Assembly (NCBI GenBank): GCA_002749535.1
Contig: MZZL01000404.1
Coordinates: 219,065-283,064 of the forward strand
DNA length: 64,000 nucleotides
Direction: 5' to 3'
Origin: Apophysomyces variabilis
Lineage: Eukaryota > Mucoromycota > Mucoromycetes > Mucorales > Mucoraceae
Shown here: piece after piece, positions 53,312 through 64,000 of the stretch
Numbering within the stretch: the first letter of the stretch is position 1
Layout: every line of letters starts with the position of its first letter
Notes under the pieces: generated by a model
What the model saw: the letters and a program-made list of their open reading frames with translations, nothing else
The model's database searches: none
What the model was told of the DNA's origin: nothing
Translations under genes and position numbers: made by a program

Positions 53312-54424
53312 CCAGAGAGATAATAAGCAACGTTTTTGGCTAATCTGTTCCAATTTCAGTAATCAACCGGTGAGCAAGTTTCTGCAATTTTGTCCCATAT
53401 CGTCATCCTCAGGTTTGTCTTCCATAACTGAGTTTGGCTATTAAATCGCGCATCTGAGGAACGAAACCAGCCATGTACTTAATCGCTCATACAAAAGGGA
53501 GCGGAACCGGTCTCAGTAAACTAACTCGGCGCAGTGTGAGGGGTTTTCTTGCCAATGGCGAAAATATTCAACGCATTCGGTAACACAATGGGTCGAGATT
53601 GTACGACCACCACGCCAAACTTTACTGTGGCTCAACCACCCACTATTTTCTCCAGAAAAAGGTTTTTTTTATTGGCTGGTGTAGAAAGGACCATTCGGTG
53701 TCGCCGCGTGCATCCCCATGGCAAACCAATAGAGAAATCTGCGCGCTAGTCACAGACATGGGTCATTCATTATGGTATCTTTACATTCGACAAGATTCAT
53801 GATTACACACCACCCTAGTGCGTGTTACTCTTCTCCAAATCTAAAGCATACAAAGTATTGTCATGGGTAACCCTGTATTTTAGTTCGGGTATGAGATCTC
53901 TTCGATATAAGTTAAACATAACCCACATGATCTTTTTGAACTTCTTTGATGATTGGGCAGTGGAAACTCACTCCCATAAACTTGGGCGGACATTAATCGC
54001 GCAACTTGAAAAAATCTAAAGTTTCCAAGCTAAAATCGCTCACCGAGTGATGGGTTGATCTCCGAAACAGAAAGTTCTTCAATTCTGTAGGCCTTCTATT
54101 GTTCAAACTATAACAAAATGGTTAATAGGAAATGCTATCTTTGAAAAGAGGCGATAAGGCCATATGATGTCATGGTATATATGACTTATTGTATGTCCCA
54201 GTGAGACAGCTTTGTTTAGGGAAAAGATATAAAAAAAAACCTAGAATCGGTCCATTGGGGTGGTAATAGGGAATCTCAGAATGCCTTGTAGTTCATACCT
54301 GATATAGGCTGACTTCCCACTTGAACGAATAGGACAATTTAGCTCAAGCTACACACAGTGTTGATTCCTATTCATGCGCGCTTCTAAGGTGATACCGTGC
54401 GACGGACAACCAATAGTAAGTCAC

Positions 54425-54743
54425 TCACACACCTTCTCCTTTTCCCGGCAAGTCATAAACAAAGGTCCCAAAGCACGGAATACTTTCTCTGAATATGGTA
54501 TCAAATGCAAACTGTGTTTCTCTTGAAAAGGCCTGTGTCTGTTTGTCATTATAAACCTTATTGAATATCCCCACAATATGTCGCTCACTGTCATGGATTG
54601 GCGTTGTTCGTTTGGACGAATATCTGTTGCTACGTATCCGGTTAGTATCCCATTTCCATAAGCAGATAGCCGAAATATAACGGAGATTGACATCGCGTGT
54701 CTTAGCATTGACCAAAAATATTTGCCGTTTTGAATATTAGAGG
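54425..54743 (-). pseudogene. Coding-like open frame, unrecognised
   Basis: The minus-strand frame (FLVNAKTRDVNLRYISAICL, then ...HIVGIFNKVYNDKQTQAF...) stays open for about 100 codons with balanced amino-acid composition, unlike typical shadow frames. A second minus frame is also open over the same stretch, so choice of frame is uncertain. No start context, splice partner or family is recognised. Confidence 0.3.
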
Positions 54744-55179
54744 GACCCAAATTCTTCCGACGTTAACAGTAAACACCCCTTTCCTTTCCATTATCCATGT
54801 CGATATTCTTCTTTTCTGCGAGATTCCGAGTTGACAATTTGAACAAAGAGGCATAGAACAGTTCTCCTTTTATTACCAGCACGGATTGATCCTATAATCT
54901 TACGCATATTAAAGGAAAGAAAAGTGTTATGTATAGCATGGAGCACATTGCTCTCTTGTTGAGAGTAAGCTCTTTTGATGCCGGAGATGGTGGAAAGATG
55001 CTATGTATTAACGCTATTAACCGATACCTCATTTAGTTTCAGGACAGGGCTAGGTCCAATCTAACAGAGTAATTATGGTTAACAGCGTGTATCACCAAAG
55101 ACAGGCTAATGATGAAATTACATAGTGTACTTACGCCGATCAGGTGGAAGCGAGCGGTATTTAATGAAACGCTGCCTAG

Positions 55180-56002
55180 TTAGAGATAATTTGGTGCGGT
55201 TCCTGTAAAGTGTTGGTAAGGCGTTCCAGGAATCTCGTGAAGCTGGGGATTAAAACGACCAGTAAAAAGGACGCTTCCTAATCCCTGATTTGGAGGCGGG
55301 CAGGCACCATTGCCAGGGCAATTCTTAAGCCCAATGGCAATGCCAACCTCAGTGGAACCCATAATACTATTCTTTACTTCGCGTCTATATAAGTTATATC
55401 TGGCTGTCAGTCGCAGAAAAATGAACATACCGGACGTATGACTTGGGACAGTAAACTGGAGACCGCGCCCAAGTGTCGTCCCAGGCGTAGGAAGCCTTAT
55501 GTGCGATGCTTGTGCGTTCGTAATAACAAAGCAAAAAAAAAAAATAGAGAAAAAAGGTCAGGAGAAGTTTCATTATATCTGTGGGTAATGGCAAAATTCT
55601 CAGCCAAAGATGCCACTGTTGGCCTTTGTACATTTCGCTTGTCTGCAGGGGCAACAGTAAGTGGAATATACAAAGGCCGGCCAATCATTTTCATGTACGG
55701 GAGCGCCTCTGCTTGATTGACGCAGTATCAAGGGCGATCCTAGTAGGTTGCACTTGTCCGCTTTGCGAAGCTGTGCATATATCGCTTTTCACTTGTCGAC
55801 AAACAGGGATGCAGCAGCTCCTGGAAGAAAAAGTTCTGCGATGAGAAAGAACGCAGATTCTCAGCCACAGGCGAGGGCAAGAATAGATCGTAATTTCCTG
55901 GCCTGTTTCGATAAACGAGGTTTCCGCGGCAAAGAGATGCACGCTATATTGGTAGTGATAAAATACCTTCCGATTCGGATCAATGCGAGTCTCGCGCATT
56001 AG
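55180..56002 (-). pseudogene. Broken gene-like region, several frames
   Basis: Three successive minus-strand stretches look coding but lie in different frames: about 55965-55745 (with NYDLFLPSPVAENLRSF), about 55720-55570 (with RPLYIPLTVAPADKRNV), and 55509-55180 (with GLQFTVPSHTSG and MGSTEVGIAIGLKNCPGNG), the last ending in a stop. No single set of good splice sites connects them. The Gly/Pro/Cys content of the last part suggests a secreted or surface protein. A decayed gene is inferred; no family is recognised. Confidence 0.3.
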
Positions 56003-56745
56003 AAAGGAGATTGAATCATCTTACTACATGCAGAATGCAATGAGCTAAATACAGTTCCATCTATGCAAGATGGTCTGCTTCTTCTTATTCTTATACATCT
56101 ACACTGCGTTGATAACGTTACCAAAGATGATCTCAACAAAGTCTTCCATAAGTGTATCTTTCCTTTTCAAGTAATTTACAGACGGTTTAGAACAAGAACC
56201 GTATGAGTACATGAAACCTGTAGTTATAGAGAGAGACATGTTAGGTTCATGGACCATGTGGTAAATCTCACGTCATCATGAAAAATGCTTTCATACTGAT
56301 AAGAAAGAAAGTACGAACAAAATTTGACAACACTTCTCATCTTTCTTTCCGTTTATAAAACCCATGGATGCAAAAGAATCATCCGAAAAATCCTAAAATG
56401 AAAAGCAGTACATCTTACACACAATGAATCCTTCAAAAAGTGGAAGGGAAGAAAATTTAGCTAACCAGAAAGGTAAAATTGTGCAATGCACTGAGGTGCG
56501 ATTACAGCTACCTAAGAGTACGTCTTTAGGATTATAACCAATTGCTAAAATCACAGTTATTGTTTTGGCAAACAACAAAACACATAGAAGAGCAGCATTG
56601 TGTACTGCGACGCGACGCGTCTATTCTACGCAATCTGCATATCCCATGCTGGGTTGTGGCCAGGGAACGAAGCCTACTTCTTATTCTTTCCGTTGCTGAA
56701 TCAAATTTTGTATGCCAAAGCTATACCGTGGTGTGCTGATCTTCG

Positions 56746-56781
56746 CAGAAAAGTCGCATGCCATATAAAATGCGACTTCTG
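56746..56781. repeat. Short hairpin
   Basis: AAGTCGCAT (56751-56759) pairs perfectly with ATGCGACTT (56770-56778) across a 10-nt loop, and CAG/CTG extends the stem past a 2-nt bulge. It lies in a gene-poor block with no flanking gene end nearby. It could be a small RNA or a relic of an inverted-repeat element. Confidence 0.35.
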
Positions 56782-58389
56782 TGAGGTTTTTACGGTTTTA
56801 AATTACCCGAGTCGGGCGACGTCTGTACAAGCTGTATGCGATTTATAACGATTTATTCGACCTATGGGACTTCTTTTATCCCACAGTGGAAGAGCCATCT
56901 CGAGCTTCACACAGTTCGCAACCAGTAAGAAGGCTGCGTACCTGCAAGCTAACAATACAAGAAAGCCCCTAAATGATGGACCGCGCATCCAACCTAAAGG
57001 TTTACATGTGATGTGGCCAGCTTGGTATAGGTATTAAATATTTGATGTAATGGTCGAGAAAAGTTCTACCCTCATTTTTTCCAACGCCGAATCGAGATTA
57101 CGCCTTATCATGATTGACTATGAGGCCTTACGTAGCAACCTGGACGACATCAAGCAGCTACTTAGGTAAGCCTCACAGCGACGTAACTGCCCATGATTTG
57201 CATAGCAATTAATGCCTCCATTCCATATATAACTGTCGACAGGACGATCAGCGCTGGAAATATGAAGTTGACCACTGCTTCCTGGCACTAGAGTCTAGAT
57301 AGGTACTTGAAGAGACTTTGACTGTCAACAAAGCTACCCAAAGCGGGTCAGTACAACAGGATAGCATTGTAAAGACAGGATATATCTGGCCGACATATAG
57401 TTTATCCCTCAATAACATCTCTGTTCTGAAGAATAAAAGCAATTGTAAATTTAGTCTTTGTTAACCATTTGTCTGCTCCACTCCTTAGTGGACACAAGTT
57501 GTCGTCGTAGCTTTAGATGCTTGAAAAAGAGAGAAAAAAAAGAAGAGGAGCAATGCTCGTTTGGGACTTGCTTTACTGCTTAGGGATATTCAGAACGTAA
57601 ATCGTAGATGAGGAAATATGCGAATTATTGCTCTTATAATAATGGATAGGCTTCCTGCGAATACGATTATCATTTGTTGTCTGTTTGACATTGTTCGTAG
57701 GTTGCAACGATTTTTTAGGCAGACACACCTTGTATGTGGCTTTACAACTGAGCGGCGATGCGACTTTCATATAATCGGGGTTTGGTCAGTGGAGCTTGAA
57801 AAGAAATAGAAAGGCGGCGCATGTTGCACAAACTAGTCATGAAACGCATCAAATGAGAAAATAATGACCCTTTTGTTTTGCCGACCTGCCGATGTCAGAG
57901 TGCTCTTTTACCTGTCAAAGAGTTAAGTAATCATCTTTTGGTTGAGTCAATGGCTTTTTGTCTTGGTTCGCTTTCACAAACTTGTTTTAACCCTTCCCGA
58001 ATACAACCTACGGCTGTGGCACTATAATTGGTAAATCATATTCAAACACGGATGAACATTTCAGCGTGCCGACGCCTCAATTTATTCCGACCCAAACGGA
58101 AGGAAAACTTTTTTTTTATGACAGCCAAGGGGGGGGGGGCAGAGTTAAAGCATAAGGAATCTATAGGTAAATCAAAGGTAATGGAAAGCTTTCTCTCATC
58201 TTCTCAATCTGATTATTTGGCTAGTCTAGACCTATTGAGAGAGCATTGAAAGTGAAACGTCTTCTAGAGGAAAGGGAAGGGGGGCGTCAGAGAGGCAAAT
58301 TCGTGAGACGTGCACGGTGATGTGTGATGTGCATTGTGCCACAGACACTTATCTTTAAAGTCCCCGCGCAAACGAAAACACGGGAAAAA

Positions 58390-58396
58390 TATATAA
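58390..58396 (+). promoter_or_regulatory. TATA box of the sterol reductase gene
   Basis: TATATAA lies about 110 bp before the ATG at 58506 and directly upstream of a C/T-rich leader (about 58430-58490). Confidence 0.5.
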
Positions 58397-58505
58397 CACA
58401 TCATTTAGGCGCTAAAAAAAGTTTTTCTTGCTTCTTTTTCACTCTCTTTCTCTTTCTTTTCTTTTTCCTCTTTTTATATTCTTCTGTGGGGAAGAGATCA
58501 TAACC

Positions 58506-60344
58506 ATGGCCAACGGTGCTGACGAGCAGGACAAGCCAAAAGTGAACAAAAATGGTGTTCCGCTTTTCAAAGCCAACGTGACCAAATTGGATCAAAAACT
58601 GGATAATGAGGTGGTCTATGAATTTGGTGGACCCTTGGGTGTCTGCGCCCTGATGGTCTTTTTCCCCTCCTTGATGTATTACTTCTGGGTCTGCCTGGAA
58701 TATCATCAAGGAAAGTTGATTTATCCTCATGCCTTCACGATCGATGCCATTACCGTGTTTCTTTCCAATGAAATCTGGGATAAAATCATAGCCGGCGCCT
58801 ATCCAACTTTAACCGCTGTGAAAATCTACATGGGCTATGTTCTCTTCTCCTTTGTCCTGGCCTATATTATGCCTGGTCCCGTTGTAGAAGGTAAACAGAT
58901 ATTATCCTACAAAGCAAGCTTAGGAGAAGGAGGAGAGAGATAATGCATAAAAACCATGAAGACTCATATGTCTATTGCCTTTTTGTTTAGGATTGCCTGT
59001 TCCTTCTTTGGGTGGAAAGAGAGTAAGTTTTAACCAAAAGGGAAAACAAGGGGTGGGAAAGAAGAGATAAAGAGACGAAACGGAGGAAAGGGGGTTAAGC
59101 ATCCATGTCATAGTAGCGATCCAACAGTGTGGAATGGATACAAACAAACGAAAAATGTCTCACTCACGAGCTTTCTCATGCTTACTTGTTTGTTTGTTTG
59201 TCAACCCATTAGCTGAAATATTTGTGCAATGGTCTTTCCGCGTGGTACCTGACGCTCGTGGTGTCGGCTGTTCTTCATGTCACTGGTATCTTCCGTCTGA
59301 CGCAAATCGTCGATAACCTGGGTGGTATCATGACAGTGGCCATTATCTGGGGTTTTACAATGACCACCTTGGTCTACGTGATCAGTACCTTCATGGGACA
59401 GCAGCACCGTATGTCGGGTAACTTCTTCTATGACTATTTCATGGGTGCCTGTTTGAATCCACGCATCGCTCATGTCGATCTGAAGATGTGGGCCGAAATC
59501 CGTGTGCCTTGGCCAGTCTTGTTTTACATCTCGTTATCCTGCCTGTTGAAACAATACGAAACGTCTGGCTCCGTCACGGGTCCTGCTTGTTTTATGGTCC
59601 TTGCTCATTTCCTGTATGTGAACGCTTGTCAAAAGGGAGAAGAATGTATCCCCACCTCTTGGGATATCTTTTACGAAAAAGATGGTAATGTCACCTATTG
59701 TTCTGGCGCATACATACATATACATTTGTATATGTGTGTTTGACTTTATATTCCTTTTATGTTTTTAAGGCTAACCGAGCCCTTTTCTTGCTTTAGGTTT
59801 TATGTTGATCTTTTGGAACATGGCAGGTGTTCCCTTCAGTTACTGTTACCCCTCTGTCTATTTGATCAAGTACCAGTTGACCATGGGAGAAGCCATCACC
59901 CACTCGCTTCCTTACACTGTCTTCCTGTTCGTCACATTGCTTGCTGCTTACTATGTGTTCGATACCGGTAATTCGCAAAAGAACCGTTTCCGTATGGAGC
60001 AAAATGGATCGTTCATGACGCGCAATGCCTTCCCTCAATTGCCATGGGGCCATATCAAGAACCCCGAGTATATCAAGACAGAACACGGAAATCTTTTGCT
60101 TGTGTCTGGATGGTGGGGTATTGCCCGTAAGCCGCATTACACCGCAGATCTCGTTATGGCCCTTTCCTGGGGTCTAATCACTGGCTATGGCTCGTTTTTG
60201 CCTTACTTTTATTTCACCTTTTTCATTTGTGTCCTTACCCACCGTGTCTCGAGAGATATGGAACGTTGCGCCAAGAAATACGGCAAGGATTGGGACAAAT
60301 ACTGTGAAAGAGTACCCTATATCTTTATCCCTTACGTCTATTAA
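58506..60344 (+). CDS. ERG4: Delta(24(24(1)))-sterol reductase, Erg4 type (ERG4/ERG24 family)
   Basis: Four exons (58506-58890, 58991-59022, 59213-59684, 59797-60344) give 479 codons (478 residues), the usual length. About eight or nine membrane segments are present. Family marks include FGGPLG, the 32-nt second exon coding [71 protein letters not shown], and the C-terminal NPEYIKTEHGNLLLVSGWWG...RKPHYTADL...YGKDWDKYCERVPYIFIP. The NADPH-binding residues of the reductase family lie in this end. It catalyses the last step of ergosterol synthesis, reducing the C-24(28) double bond in the ER. Erg4 is preferred over the related Erg24 (C-14 reductase) from the EYHQGKL/GKLIYP and CxxGEEC motifs, which match C-24 reductases. 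Codons are biased towards high expression. Confidence 0.92.
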
Positions 60345-60807
60345 GAACAAAAAAGACCTCCAAAAATCTCTGTTTAACAGAGAACATCGTACACCATACT
60401 TAATAAAATCATTAATGATAAAATTAAAAACAAAGTCCAAAGATTGGCGCTTCCGATAGCTCCATGACCCACAGTATTTTTTTTCTTTTCACGTAATTTT
60501 ATGTGCGACAATTGAAGCCAAAATCTGGAAAATGGGTAACGGGTTCAGTCATGCTGAGACCAAAGAAAAAGGGGAATAATATTGGGTATACGACGTTGGG
60601 TTTACAAAGATGGAGAGATCGAGCTGTTTGAAAAAGTTCGAAAAGATGAATAGAGAGATCATTTATGCAATGAATGTCTAAAACAGAGTTTGTACTCTCT
60701 TCTTTCCCTCTGTCTCTTCTGCGCATTGTATGCTGAGATGTAGAGAAATGTAAACGTATGATAAAAAAAGTCATGCAAAACTCAAAAAAAAAAAAGGATT
60801 TTCCTCT
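60345..60807. other. Convergent 3' spacer between sterol reductase and arrestin
   Basis: 463 bp, AT-rich, with poly-A and poly-T runs that fit two facing 3' UTRs. No gene is visible. Confidence 0.5.
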
Positions 60808-62225
60808 TCAGCCTATGGAGCACAAAGTTTCGTAGGACGGTAAGGATTCACCTAAGTCGCTGATTGGTGCAGTATGGGATTGAAGTGCAGTGTGGTACGA
60901 CGGCAAACGGTACAGATCCAGCTGATAAGGGAGAATACTGCGATTGTTCATATCAATGGGTATAGCCAGCCATTCATCTGCACCTTCAGAGGAAGGTGTA
61001 TGGATGCCAGACGATGGACTGCTACTGGGGGTATCAACGTGTAAAGCGAAGGATGGATCATAAGGCATTGATTGTGCAGCGACATCGTAAGTAGGGAGAA
61101 CATTGTCTTGTTCACTGGTATCGAAGTCTGCTGTGGATAATGATGATGCTGTTGTTGCTCCTGCTAATAAACGATCATAGGCGCCATGAGTAATGGTAAT
61201 GGGTACCGCTGCGCGCATTTCAGCTTGGCGGCCATAGTTGTCGACCAATGCCATTGTGAAGAGAAGTTTGTGTTCGATGCGGTAAAAGGCGTTATCAGTA
61301 TCACAATGAACGGCTTGGATCGCCCGCGGAACAGTCAAGCGTTCGGTCTTGCGCCACTCTGGGCCTTCGTCGGGAAAATGTTCGTTGCGGCAGAATTGGA
61401 CAATCCGAGTTTCTGTTCTGGGTTCAGAAAAAGCCGCGTGCTGCTGATCGTAACGGGTGATAAATGTTGTGTACTCCTTCAGAATGCAAGACAGATAACG
61501 GACGTGGATCTCACCGGGAACGTGGGGTCGTACAGAAAACTCTATCGGTATTGTCTCCGCTCGACAAAAACTCCTTTTTGGAACAATGATTTCGTAAGCC
61601 ATTGTATTCGACCAATCGTTATTTGCTAGCCGCAATGGCAAATCGTAGAAATGGGGCGCTATGTGCCGGACAAGCGTGAGCTGTTGGCGATCCACAAAAT
61701 TGGCGTGCAATGGGGGGCGTTCGGCAACAGCCTTTAGTTTATAAAGCACGCTACCATACGGGCTGTCTGTGACGGACTCGGCGAGATCACCCGGTAGGAT
61801 CAGCTCAAATGGATATACATATTGACCGGCCAGTATAACATGCCATTTATCAGACGGTGGTAAAAATAGCCATTCATGTTCCATGATACTAAGATCGACT
61901 TTGCGATGCGTATGCGATGAGCCTGCAGGAGTGGATATTGGCAATGAACGAGAAGACCATCGATTGATTTGGCCGTCTATACGAAGGTTAGTATTTGGTT
62001 TGGACGAGAGGAATGATCTGGGAGCTAAAAAAGGCAAGACTTACTTTCGTTCCATTGCACCTTCATCCTTCCAGAGAATTTGAGGGTTAGTGACTTGAGT
62101 CTTGTTTTTTCTCGTAATTGTAGCATGACGCATCCACGTAAGACACATCCTGCCGATTCACCCGCTCTGCCTCTTAAAATGAGGGTATGATTCTCAACAT
62201 GGATCTTTAGACAGTTATAGGTCAT
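60808..62225 (-). CDS. Alpha-arrestin (ART family) with LPxY motifs
   Basis: Two exons (62225-62045 and 61976-60808) give 450 codons (449 residues). The arrestin N domain spans the first 170 residues (VENHTLILRGRAGESAGCVLRG, then FELILPGDLAES) and the C domain follows (RSFCRAETIPIEFSV, then AFYRIEHKLLFTMAL). The tail holds three Tyr motifs, LPTYDVA, LPSYHTA and LPSYETL. Fungal alpha-arrestins bring Rsp5/NEDD4-type ubiquitin ligases to membrane transporters through PPxY or LPxY motifs and so trigger endocytosis. The ATG at 62225 begins the first beta strand; an in-frame ATG further upstream (62438) would add unconvincing sequence. It fits functionally with transporter and ubiquitin genes in the window, but no physical linkage is meant. 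Confidence 0.88.
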
Positions 62226-64000
62226 TGTGTTTTTTCGTGTGAGTGCGTATATATTTTTGAGCCAAGGGAGGAGAGGAGGAGGAGGAAGAGGAAGAAGAAG
62301 AGGATGAACCCTTGTCATTTTTATTTCTTTCGATTTCCATCTAAAAAAGGAACGTGCGCCAAATATTTTTAGGCCTTTTTTTTTTTGTTCTTCGTGTGTA
62401 AATGTGATCGAGACCGATCCGATAAGTCTGTGACACACCGAGACATTGAATGGTTAATCTAAAATAATCACATATGGATATGCGCTGTTATACAAATCCT
62501 AAACAGGTCGAAAACTGTCTTTCTTCCCTTTTTCTGCATGGGACACTCTTCTTTAATACAAAGTCAGCATGTTTGCATTACCTACATGTCTCTCCCTTCT
62601 CGCCCCTGGACTTGCCACTGACCCAATTTTTGATAAGCTTTTATTTTCCCTTATTCTTTGCATCATGACTCCCATAGGATTGAGCTCCTATAACAAAAAA
62701 GAAAAAGGAAGTGAAAGAAAGGAAACAGTATCGTATGATACCAATCAGTAAAGATTTTTCCTTTGCCCTTGCCAATGTGACTGTCCCGATGAGGGAAAAA
62801 GATTCCCTCCAACTCAAGAACAACGCTACGCTATGCCATCTTGCTTTAGCCTACAAGACTACAAAGGCGTTCTTGTGGGTTAAACTAGCTGCATGTTGTA
62901 AAGGGAATTAAGGTGGATCTGCATGGGTGATCCTGAAGTATGCAAGTCTTACAGAAAAAAAAAATAAACAACGGTAAAATTCCGTATTCTACTTTGTTTG
63001 TGCATCCTTCCATGCAAAGAAAGAATTACTCATTCAGAAAAAGAAAAAGTAAACTAACAGCATATTTCTGTATATTTAGCTTTTAAATGTTTATATACTT
63101 GGCACACTTTATGCATTACCGATTACTACTGCAAATATAGTAAGCCATATTCCCCCTTTTCTTTTAGTACAAGGCATCATCCCTCAACGTGCATACTGGG
63201 TTAAAAATCCAATGTCACCTACGTGATAGAGCATCTGCAAACAATTAAAAATGAAGAGCACATGCTGTAGGTAAAATAACCATAAGAATTTAGCGGCTAA
63301 CTCTGGACCGACCGTGTTCCCTATTACACCCTTTCCCCTCATCTGATAGCTTGCAGAAAATCAAGTTTGACCGCATTTCTAATTTCTACCGGAATGATAC
63401 CGTACCATTCAAAGCAAGCATGGTGCTAAATGTAGACTACAACATCAAAGATCGCTGGTATGCACATCATGAAATGAATGGTCCACTCTTTAACACTTGC
63501 TTTTGATGTTTTCTGTATCTAGAGAACTTCAACACCTCTGAAATGCTTTTTGTTTCCGCCTTCTCGTTCCAGATCGTTAAAATAAGTTCCGGTGTTGGAT
63601 GGGAATCATAAGGGTGCACGTGCAACATCCAGTTGGACGCATTCCTCCGTCATTTTGCTCTTATCTATTAGTTTCTAGCCGACATGAGAAGGATAAGGTA
63701 AGAGGAATTCATGCAGAATAGAGGTCACCTAAAATGTGCTACGGTTAAGCAGGAGATTAAACTTTTTCATAATCAAAAGCCTTATCTAATCCTATTAAAC
63801 GCTAATTTGGCTTTTTGCTTTCATAGTGATATATTTGATTTAAATCACTGGTTTCCTTGATCTAAAACACTTTAAGTTAGGCTCTTGGCAACCCTTCTCT
63901 TTTTGATGTAATTCGTTTGCAATATAACAGTATACATTTTGCAAAATAACTGAACAACATCCTTGACAAATTAGTCATAGTAATAGGTAACACAGACAGA
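62226..64000. other. Right-hand spacer to the window end
   Basis: 1.8 kb, AT-rich, with the arrestin promoter at the left: a GA/CT-rich tract at about 62270-62305 lies in the presumed leader. Short open frames at 62474-62911 overlap each other and show no domain. No further gene is supported before the edge. Confidence 0.5.

Larger units (their letters stand above)
53312..58505. other. Gene-poor block of 5.2 kb with gene remnants
   Basis: No intact gene was found. Coding-like fragments occur at 54425-54743 (-), 55180-56000 (-) and 57050-57165 (+). A 9-bp-stem hairpin lies at 56746-56781 and a G tract at about 58127-58139. The right end carries a TATA box and the CT-rich leader of the sterol reductase gene. 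Together with the other gene-poor blocks it resembles a degraded insertion area. Confidence 0.5.

Overview
The window is nuclear DNA of a filamentous fungus, most likely an early-diverging Mucoromycota (Mucorales-type) species. The evidence is the gene content (a type-II Na+/K+-ATPase-like pump, a fungal Erg4-type sterol reductase, a Met10-type sulfite reductase, an Akr1-type palmitoyltransferase), many very short GT-AG introns of about 42-60 nt, AT-rich spacers full of homopolymer runs, and monocistronic genes on both strands with no operons. The species cannot be named from the sequence. Exons were rebuilt by hand from frame, donor and acceptor. Wherever the exons could be measured, their lengths sum to a multiple of three.

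Layout, left to right. 1-602 (-): 5' part of a small secreted protein, cut by the window edge. 4101-6169 (+): FHA-RING ubiquitin ligase (Dma type). 7968-8995 (-): HD-domain phosphohydrolase, divergent from 9286-11330 (+): NDR/Cbk1-Orb6-type kinase. 11792-14360 (-): ankyrin-DHHC palmitoyltransferase. 14733-16205 (-): RmlD/MAT2B-like reductase-fold protein. 16509-22403 (-): Mlp1/TPR-like nuclear basket coiled coil. 23655-24501 (+): ribosomal protein eL6. 25090-27603 (-): a membrane-anchored protein with a long acidic linker and C-terminal CCCH zinc fingers. 31401-32728 (-): coiled coil plus Mcp5/Num1-type PH domain. 33132-37350 (-): USP7/Ubp15-type deubiquitinase in 20 exons. 37995-39546 (+): MFS transporter. 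40488-41736 (+): 14-3-3 protein. 42090-43059 (-): helical-repeat protein of unknown role. 45334-48627 (+): sulfite reductase flavoprotein subunit, intronless. 49544-53192 (-): P-type cation ATPase. 58506-60344 (+): C-24(28) sterol reductase. 60808-62225 (-): alpha-arrestin.

The genes are mostly unrelated housekeeping and signalling functions. Three themes recur. The ubiquitin system is represented by the RING ligase, the USP7-type protease and an arrestin with LPxY motifs that could recruit a NEDD4-type ligase. Polarity and cortex functions are represented by the NDR kinase, the 14-3-3 protein and the PH cortical protein. Membrane, sterol and ion homeostasis is represented by the palmitoyltransferase, sterol reductase, ATPase and MFS carrier. 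No biosynthetic cluster, virus or intact transposon is visible.

Three gene-poor blocks (0.6-4.1 kb, 27.6-31.4 kb, 53.2-58.5 kb) and the 43.1-45.3 kb spacer hold scattered exon-like fragments, an inverted-repeat element, a hairpin and a degenerate 15-bp minisatellite. They look like decayed genes or elements. The most unusual intact gene is the membrane-anchored CCCH zinc-finger protein.
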